A DNA stretch of 27,312 nucleotides from UMGS1519 sp963621885 (lineage in GTDB: Bacteria > Actinomycetota > Coriobacteriia > Coriobacteriales > Eggerthellaceae), in the NCBI GenBank assembly GCA_963621885.1, contig CAVFFT010000061.1:1-27312 (forward strand), written 5' to 3'. Position 1 is the stretch's first letter. The number at the start of each line of letters is the position of its first letter. Position numbers and translations under genes: made by a program. The notes under the pieces are model-generated. The model did not search any database, was not told the origin of the DNA, and saw nothing but the letters and a program-made list of their open reading frames with translations. This document shows positions 22,970 to 27,312 of this stretch, piece after piece.

Positions 22970-24976
22970 CTACAAGGCTTCGGGCGCTGTTTCCTCCGGC
23001 GTCAAAACCCGCCGCAGGTAGAGGCCGGCGTCCGTGAAGCCAAGGCCGCGATAGTATTCGCGGGTTCCCACCGCGCTGATGACGTTGAGCCGCTCGTAGC
23101 CTGCCTCGCGGGCGATGCGTGCGGCGCGTTCAACCAGCGCTCGTCCAAGCCCATGATGCTGGGCGCTCTGTCCGCTTGTGTGAAGCTGCGCGCTTCGACC
23201 ATACACATGCACCTCGCGTATCATCGCTTCACCCTCATGCACGGGCGCATCGGGCCCCAGTTCGCGGATGGCTTCGGGCCGGGGGAGCGAGAGCCGCAAA
23301 AATCCCGCGATGCGGTTGTCGCCGTCGACCCATTGAAGGAAGTGCTCGTAGGTTGCGGGCGTATCGTAGCTTAGGTCTTCCAGCGTGAGTTCACCCAGTT
23401 CAACGTCGCTTGTGCCCACTTCGCGGAAACGGATTTCGCGGACGGGCGTCTGCTGTTCGCGCAGGCGGTTTTCGACCAGCTGGCGCAGATTCGTCTTCTT
23501 GTTGCCCGCCACGATATCGCCGGCGGAAAAATCGCGAATCATGCGTGAGATGCGCGTGAAAGGCGGAGTCGCGGCCACATCGCCCGCAAGCAGCTTCACG
23601 AGAGCATCCTCGGGGTAGGGCGCCCATTTCTCCTGGTTGAGGCGCCGTGCGAGGGGCGCGCTTTCGATAAGCACGCAGGGGTAGAGCTTGATCTCGTCGG
23701 GCATGAAGGCACTGTCGGTGACGAAGCGGCGGAAATCCGCGGCATCCCTTTCAGACGTTGCGCCGGGAAGATTCGCCATGAAGTGCGCGTGTATCTTGAA
23801 GCCGAACAGGCGCAGCAGGCTGAACGACCGGGCGATTGCGCTCGCGTTGATGGAACGGTTGCAGCGTCGTGCCGTTTCCCCATCGAGCGTTTGCACGCCC
23901 ATTTGCACTTTGGTGCAGCCAAGCTGACGCAACAACGTGAGCTCGCGCGCATTTAGCTTGTCGGGCCGCGTTTCCATCACAAGGCCAACGCAACGGCATT
24001 TGGCCTGCTCGTTGCGCCGTTGTTCGGTGGTGAGGCTCGCGAGGTCCGTTGTCTGCCACGAGCTGACGGCATCCCAAGCGCCGCCGTTGCCGTAACGCTG
24101 CGCGACCGCGTCGTTGAACGAAAGCGCTCCACGTGTGACCGCGTCCTGCAAGTCTTGCGTTTCAGCGGCTATGGTCGCGTCATCGTTCGCGATGCCCGCC
24201 AACTGGTAGCGCGCTGTCCGGGTGGCGGGGTCGTCATGTTGTGGGTCGTTCTCGCTGGACGTTTCGGTTGCACCGCCTTGCGGATCGTTCCCGTTTGGCG
24301 TTTCGGCCGCATTGCCTTGCGGGCCGTTCCCGTTTGGCGTTTCGGCCGCACTGCCTTGCGGGTTTCCCTCATTGGCCAAGCGATTTCCCACGCGCCATCC
24401 CCTGTCGTTGAGCGCACGGAACAGCTCTTTCATGAACCAGAGACGGTAGCCTTCCGGGTAATCGTCGAAAGTGCCGCCCAGCACGATCAGCTCCACCTTG
24501 TCGATGCTGTGCCCCATCTGCTCGAGCACGTAAAGGCGTGCTGTCACCTGCAGATACGGGTCGAACCAGTTGCGTTCGGCACGCTGGCAGGCGGGCTCGG
24601 CATGCAGGTAGCTTTTCGGCATGCGCACATCGGCGGGGCAGAACAGGCAGGATCCCGAGCAGCTCGCGGGCTTGGTCAGAACCGTGACGGTGGCCACGCC
24701 TGATGCGGTACGGCGGGGTTTCATTTGAATGAGGCGCAGCAAGCACTCTTCGGTGGCGGCGTCGATGTTCCAGCTGCGCCAACGGACGGCATCCTGCGTT
24801 TTTACCCGCAGGTAATAGGGCATGAGCTGCTTTTTTGAGAAGCGCGTATCACCTTCAAGTCGTGTGCTATGCGCGTTGACGATGCGATTCAGCCCGCGCG
24901 CATCAAGCGTGGGGTCCTCTCGCAATGCGCGCACGATATCTAGCAGGAGCTCTTCCATACGCACATGGTATCGCAA
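22970..24976 (-). CDS. elp3: Elp3-family tRNA wobble-uridine radical SAM/acetyltransferase
   Basis: A 668-residue bacterial Elp3, which makes the carboxymethyl-type modification at tRNA U34 from acetyl-CoA and SAM. The radical SAM cluster motif is CSGSCLFC (Cys106, Cys110, Cys113), followed by VELIVLGGTF and VGLVMETRPD. The C-terminal ~160 residues form a GNAT domain with HHGLGRALVERA as the acetyl-CoA loop. Residues about 205-243 are three 13-residue repeats (NGNDPQGNAAETP-like), a linker absent from compact Elp3 proteins. The TTG at 24976 is chosen because AGGAG lies 7 bases before it; GTG (24964) and ATG (24958) are alternatives. The neighbouring sequence at its 5' side changes to mobile-type DNA. 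Confidence 0.9.
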   Translation of the reverse strand: MRYHVRMEELLLDIVRALREDPTLDARGLNRIVNAHSTRLEGDTRFSKKQLMPYYLRVKTQDAVRWRSWNIDAATEECLLRLIQMKPRRTASGVATVTVLTKPASCSGSCLFCPADVRMPKSYLHAEPACQRAERNWFDPYLQVTARLYVLEQMGHSIDKVELIVLGGTFDDYPEGYRLWFMKELFRALNDRGWRVGNRLANEGNPQGSAAETPNGNGPQGNAAETPNGNDPQGGATETSSENDPQHDDPATRTARYQLAGIANDDATIAAETQDLQDAVTRGALSFNDAVAQRYGNGGAWDAVSSWQTTDLASLTTEQRRNEQAKCRCVGLVMETRPDKLNARELTLLRQLGCTKVQMGVQTLDGETARRCNRSINASAIARSFSLLRLFGFKIHAHFMANLPGATSERDAADFRRFVTDSAFMPDEIKLYPCVLIESAPLARRLNQEKWAPYPEDALVKLLAGDVAATPPFTRISRMIRDFSAGDIVAGNKKTNLRQLVENRLREQQTPVREIRFREVGTSDVELGELTLEDLSYDTPATYEHFLQWVDGDNRIAGFLRLSLPRPEAIRELGPDAPVHEGEAMIREVHVYGRSAQLHTSGQSAQHHGLGRALVERAARIAREAGYERLNVISAVGTREYYRGLGFTDAGLYLRRVLTPEETAPEAL
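24247..24363 (-). repeat. 39-bp in-frame tandem repeat inside elp3
   Basis: Three units at 24247-24285, 24286-24324 and 24325-24363, the last two nearly identical. Each plus-strand unit starts CGTTC and contains GTTTCGG and GCCTTGCGG. Translated on the minus strand it gives a 13-residue Asn/Gly/Pro/Gln/Ala/Thr-rich unit. The number of units probably varies between strains. Confidence 0.9.
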
Positions 24977-25171
24977 GCTCGTGCTCCTTATGCCTAGGCT
25001 GCCGCAGACGTTGTGTAGCGGGTTTTACCGCATGAAGTGTCGACGGGCAGTGCGTGAGACTTCGCGCGGTCGTTGCCTGGCAGAGGCCGGCGTGCGGGTG
25101 ATGCTGGATTTGCTAAAGCCCCTCTTTTCGCCCGGTGCTTTTATCCCTCCGATTCCATTTTCCATTTAGGA

Positions 25172-25246
25172 GGCGGCAATGTCGGCTTCGACTTCGGCGC
25201 ATGCAAGCTAATCGAGTACAAAGCAGGAGGTTTCCATGGGCGGTAG
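25172..25246 (+). repeat. Leader repeat, copy 1 (5'-truncated remnant)
   Basis: A 75-base segment identical to 26297-26371 except for T/C at 25180/26305. It includes the last ~24 codons of the 52-codon leader ORF seen in copy 2, the AGGAGG ribosome-binding site (25225-25230) and the first codons of the MGGR ORF. Here the leader's own start is missing; identity stops abruptly at 25172, where unrelated sequence that flanks elp3 begins. This marks the edge of the cassette array. Confidence 0.9.
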
Positions 25247-25526
25247 AGACGCATATTCGTATAGCGGTATGGGCGGGAGCGTATCTGACGACACGCCGTT
25301 GTCTGCTTATGCGGTCGCTTCTCTTAATAGCGGCATTGCCGGTGGAACTACGGTTGACTCGGCGGTATCGCGCTTCCGCGAGCAGCTTATGAACCAGAAA
25401 GTTGAGCATTCCGCCTATATCGACGATTTGGGATACATTCACGCCCTTGGCTCTACCGGCAAAGAAGGTTCAACGAAAGTCGCCCCGCTTTCAGCGGTCG
25501 CCAAAGAAAAGGCATCTTCACAGTGA
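25236..25526 (+). CDS. MGGR-leader protein, N-terminal part of a frameshifted JAB/JAMM-like protein
   Basis: A 96-residue ORF starting MGGRDAYSYSGMGG, preceded by AGGAGG at 5 bases. The Gly/Ser-rich start is shared with two later ORFs. Residues 56-70 (VEHSAYIDDLGYIHA) match the N-terminal block of JAB-type isopeptidase/deubiquitinase folds, with Glu57 a candidate catalytic Glu. The frame ends VAKEKASSQ-stop, but the -1 frame of the same DNA reads KGIFTVIHNHPF, the natural continuation. A single lost base around the AAGGC near 25509-25513 would explain the break. The product as it stands is probably inactive unless ribosomes shift frame. Confidence 0.7.
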   Translation: MGGRDAYSYSGMGGSVSDDTPLSAYAVASLNSGIAGGTTVDSAVSRFREQLMNQKVEHSAYIDDLGYIHALGSTGKEGSTKVAPLSAVAKEKASSQ

Positions 25527-25900
25527 TTCACAACCATCCATTCGGTGGCAGCGATGGCAGAAGGTATGGCGGGCCGTTATCGGGCGCCGACCTTCGTTAT
25601 CTCGTTGACGCACATATAGCAAGCGGCGGGCGAGTCAAACGTATGATTGCGACCTCCAACGAGGGAACATATTCGGCTCTTATAACCAAATCAGTGACTA
25701 GGAAGCAGGTTAAGAACGCCATTGCGCGGGCGGAACGCAAACTTGATAACGGTAAGAAATTCCAGAGCGAAATCGCAATGTGGCGTGAGGTGAATAAGGT
25801 CTACACCTCGGAGTTTGCCAAGATTGGCGTTAAAATCGATTACAAGGAACAAACCAAGAAATCCAAGAGGTTCATTACCCAGAAAATAGGCGAGTACTAA
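25523..25900 (+). CDS. JAB/JAMM-like metalloprotease, C-terminal part after frameshift
   Basis: A 125-residue ORF opening with a GTG that overlaps the previous stop (GTGA). It holds the metal motif HNHPFGG (His3, His5 of this ORF) and PLSGADLRYL (Ser20, Asp23), i.e. the HxH...SxxD of JAB/JAMM proteins, also found in RadC-like and phage or toxin-associated peptidases. The rest is basic and helical (about 57-125), with no family I recognise. No ribosome-binding site precedes the GTG, so I think the native protein was one chain with the ORF starting at 25236. It could be expressed by coupling or frameshifting. Confidence 0.7.
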   Translation: MIHNHPFGGSDGRRYGGPLSGADLRYLVDAHIASGGRVKRMIATSNEGTYSALITKSVTRKQVKNAIARAERKLDNGKKFQSEIAMWREVNKVYTSEFAKIGVKIDYKEQTKKSKRFITQKIGEY

Positions 25901-25914
25901 CGAATGAGGTGGCG

Positions 25915-26133
25915 ATGATGAAATACGACATCGACTATGATTTCGAATTCGAAGAGGATGAGTGGGGAGTGCCGTATCTTCCCCATGGAGTCGTATGGCG
26001 TGGCAATCTCTGCGTTTTGCCGAACGGCAAATATCTCCCTGCTGGAAATTACGTCATGGAGGACGGCAGCGCGCTGATTTACGAACCGAGCGAGCTAAGC
26101 TTCTTTGGAAAAATGCTTGCTCAGGTTGAATAA
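25915..26133 (+). CDS. Small acidic protein, possible immunity partner
   Basis: A 72-residue unrecognised protein with a strongly acidic N-terminus (DIDYDFEFEEDEWG) and a beta-rich middle (VVWRGNLCVLPNGKYLPAGNYV). The ATG pair at 25915/25918 follows GAGGTGG; a GTG at 25909 is also in frame. It lies 14 bases after the JAB-like ORF and is followed by a strong terminator, so it closes the first cassette. Small acidic proteins right after an effector-like gene are often immunity proteins, but nothing here proves it. Confidence 0.65.
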   Translation: MMKYDIDYDFEFEEDEWGVPYLPHGVVWRGNLCVLPNGKYLPAGNYVMEDGSALIYEPSELSFFGKMLAQVE

Positions 26134-26155
26134 ACGCAAGTCAAATCCTCCCTTT

Positions 26156-26183
26156 AAGCCGCCCTTCGGGGCGGCTTTCTTTA
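26156..26183 (+). terminator. Rho-independent terminator closing the first cassette
   Basis: AAGCCGCCC (26156-26164) pairs with GGGCGGCTT (26169-26177) around a TTCG tetraloop, then a T-rich tail. It is a textbook hairpin and separates the two cassettes. Confidence 0.93.
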
Positions 26184-26212
26184 TGCCTGCAAACGCCTGA
26201 AAGGGGGTTGCC

Positions 26213-26371
26213 ATGGCGATTTTGAAACCGCCGGACATCGAGTCCGACGCGTTTGAATCCGCCATGCGGGGCGAGCCGTCCCGCGTGCTGCCCTACGGCG
26301 GCAACGTCGGCTTCGACTTCGGCGCATGCAAGCTAATCGAGTACAAAGCAGGAGGTTTCCATGGGCGGTAG
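26213..26371 (+). CDS. 52-codon leader ORF overlapping the next gene
   Basis: A 52-residue ORF beginning MAILKPPDIESDAF and ending KLIEYKAGGFHGR. GAAAGGGGG precedes its ATG. Its last codons contain the AGGAGG and the start of the next ORF, with an 11-base overlap (ATGGGCGGTAG), so its translation should open the site for the MGGRG protein. I do not recognise its family. Its last 25 codons, stop included, are also present, without the start, as the upstream remnant at 25172-25246, which suggests duplication or recombination of cassettes. Confidence 0.7.
   Translation: MAILKPPDIESDAFESAMRGEPSRVLPYGGNVGFDFGACKLIEYKAGGFHGR
26297..26371 (+). repeat. Leader repeat, copy 2 (intact context)
   Basis: The partner of 25172-25246: 75 bases with one difference, exactly 1125 bases apart. 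Identity begins inside the leader ORF and ends where the two MGGR proteins diverge, five residues in. Confidence 0.9.
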
Positions 26372-26765
26372 GGGTGCGAGTTCAATGGGAAGCAAAAGCT
26401 TCGCGGAGCGTACATTTAGCAAAGATCACTGGTCGAGGATTGAGCAGAATGCAAGCGGAGAGCATTACAGGTTGAGAGAAAGAGCCTTGGACGCGCTCCG
26501 CGCAAACGAGATTGACGGCACGGAGCTTGTGGATACGCTTCGCGCCGACCGCGATCTTTACAGGCTTGGTTTTGTCGTAGGCGATAGCTTGAAGGCGAGC
26601 GCATTGACGGACTGGGCGCAAGGACGGGAGCGCCCCATCTGGATGAATAGCGCGGATTGGACGAAAACACAAACGCTGAGCAGGTCGCTTCTCGAAAGAT
26701 ATGAAGCGAGGGACGTCTCCGCGTTTGCCAAATACGGCCACTTGCTGAATGGCAAGATTTTGTAA
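26361..26765 (+). CDS. MGGRG-leader protein of unknown function
   Basis: A 134-residue ORF starting MGGRGASSMGS, with AGGAGG (26350-26355) at a good distance. The body is mostly helical-looking and charged (HYRLRERALDALRANEI, ERYEARDVSAFAKYGHL); I recognise no motif or fold. Proteins starting MGGRGASS are common in phage and prophage structural-gene neighbourhoods, from general knowledge. Its stop touches the next start (TAAATG), so it is coupled to the third MGGRG ORF. Its base composition is more AT-rich than that of the core genes. Confidence 0.7.
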   Translation: MGGRGASSMGSKSFAERTFSKDHWSRIEQNASGEHYRLRERALDALRANEIDGTELVDTLRADRDLYRLGFVVGDSLKASALTDWAQGRERPIWMNSADWTKTQTLSRSLLERYEARDVSAFAKYGHLLNGKIL

Positions 26766-27143
26766 ATGGGCGGCCGTGGCGCTTGGTCAGGGACTACATC
26801 CAGACTGCGGAATTACAAAAGGGTCGTTATTGCTCGGAGCCGTGTGAGCGATTATTTGCTGAACCCGTTTAAGTCAAAGGGCAAATCGGAATTCCTGAAA
26901 TCCCTTGGTTACAACATGAGGAATCAGGCACGCTTGCAGGCCGATATTAGAAACGGGTTAAAGCAGAATAAAGCTCGCTATACTGAACCCAATAGATTCG
27001 GTAGGGTTCATTTTCAGGTGAATATGGTTATCGGCCTGAACAAGGAAATGAGGGTCGCTACTGGATGGTTTATGAGCAAAGGTGACACAGCGCCGCAGCT
27101 AGCAAGCGTAAGGCCTTATCGAGGAAAAAGGGACGATTTCTGA
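26766..27143 (+). CDS. MGGRG-leader protein with DUF6883-like putative toxin domain
   Basis: A 125-residue basic ORF starting MGGRGAWSGTTS. The body has the pattern YLLNPFKSKGKSEFLKSLGY (about 34-53), then a beta hairpin HFQVNMVIGLNKEMRVATGW and PQLASVRPY near the end. This resembles DUF6883-type domains found at the ends of polymorphic and phage-borne toxins; the match is by eye only. It has no ribosome-binding site of its own and follows TAAATG, so it depends on the preceding gene. Its stop overlaps the next start (TGATG). A toxin with a cognate immunity gene downstream is the simplest reading. Confidence 0.65.
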   Translation: MGGRGAWSGTTSRLRNYKRVVIARSRVSDYLLNPFKSKGKSEFLKSLGYNMRNQARLQADIRNGLKQNKARYTEPNRFGRVHFQVNMVIGLNKEMRVATGWFMSKGDTAPQLASVRPYRGKRDDF

Positions 27144-27312
27144 TGTTCGAGCTCTACGACCGCGTTTTCGATATCGTCACCGGGAAACCGTCCTTCGTCA
27201 TAGATGTTGACGACCACGGCGAGGAGGGCGTTGTGTACGGTCTTGAAGTCGAGGACCAAAATGACCCCAATTGGTTCAGATGGGCAGAAGAGGCGGAGTT
27301 AAGAAAGCTCCC
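27143..27312 (+). CDS. Acidic protein, putative immunity partner, partial at window end
   Basis: An open frame of at least 56 codons running off the window, beginning MFELYDRVFDIVTGK. The sequence is acidic (DVDDHGEEG, LEVEDQND, WAEEAEL) and beta-rich, similar in style to small SH3-like immunity proteins such as DUF4926 that often follow DUF6883-type toxins. The ATG overlaps the previous stop (TGATG), showing tight coupling. The assignment is from position and composition. Confidence 0.6.
   Translation, partial: MFELYDRVFDIVTGKPSFVIDVDDHGEEGVVYGLEVEDQNDPNWFRWAEEAELRKL

Noticed and set aside
25101..25171. Possible tRNA 3' end as an attachment site before the cassette array
   Set aside because: A loosely tRNA-like stretch (ATCCCTCCGATTCCA) is present but I cannot fold an acceptor or T-arm around it, and no matching direct repeat is in the window.
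25179..25211. Ten-codon ORF created by the single T/C change in leader copy 1, with AGGAGG just upstream
   Set aside because: Very short and probably a chance product of the repeat's truncation; no homologue pattern to support it.

Overview
This looks like a chromosomal segment from a high-GC, anaerobic actinobacterium. It is most consistent with class Coriobacteriia (Eggerthellaceae-like), but that placement is an inference from gene content and codon usage; there is no rRNA to confirm it. The first ~25 kb is compact core-type sequence with good Shine-Dalgarno sites and many hairpin terminators. The last ~2 kb (from about 25.1 kb) is visibly more AT-rich and carries small, mostly unfamiliar ORFs typical of a prophage or mobile accessory region.

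Layout. 0.5-3.6 kb: an acyl-CoA dehydrogenase-etfB-etfA operon, closed by a strong bidirectional terminator. 3.7-4.15 kb: a small membrane-anchored protein on the minus strand. 4.28-5.05 kb: a copper module, csoR with a perfect palindromic operator inside its own promoter, followed by a CopZ-like chaperone; no copper ATPase is present. 5.27-6.92 kb: a stand-alone receiver-domain protein abutting acetate kinase (TAAATG junction). 7.1-8.26 kb (minus): a SixA-type phosphatase fused to a CHAD-like domain. 8.5-14.4 kb (plus): CorA transporter, C1-family aminopeptidase, a RlmKL fusion whose RlmL half has lost its catalytic motif, and a divergent FolD. 14.7-20.0 kb (minus): NSS-family symporter, MATE transporter, an HD-domain/nicotinamidase-like fusion and glutamate racemase. 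20.2-22.8 kb (plus): a YigZ/IMPACT protein, ThrH, and a TIGR02452/PARG-like protein. 23.0-25.0 kb (minus): Elp3.

From 25.17 kb to the end there is a cassette-like array. Three ORFs share an MGGRG/MGGRD N-terminus but have unrelated bodies. One is a JAB/JAMM-like peptidase split by a frameshift, one is unrecognised, and one resembles DUF6883 putative toxin domains. Small acidic ORFs, possible immunity partners, follow the first and third. A 75-bp leader, including the ribosome-binding site and the first codons of the MGGRG ORF, is repeated 1125 bp apart with one mismatch. The downstream copy ends a 52-codon leader ORF; the upstream copy is 5'-truncated. This array is the best candidate for an undescribed system.

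A second theme is short tandem repeats with units divisible by three. There are roughly 36-bp units between ackA and sixA, 51-bp units between murI and yigZ, and 39-bp units inside the Elp3 coding sequence.
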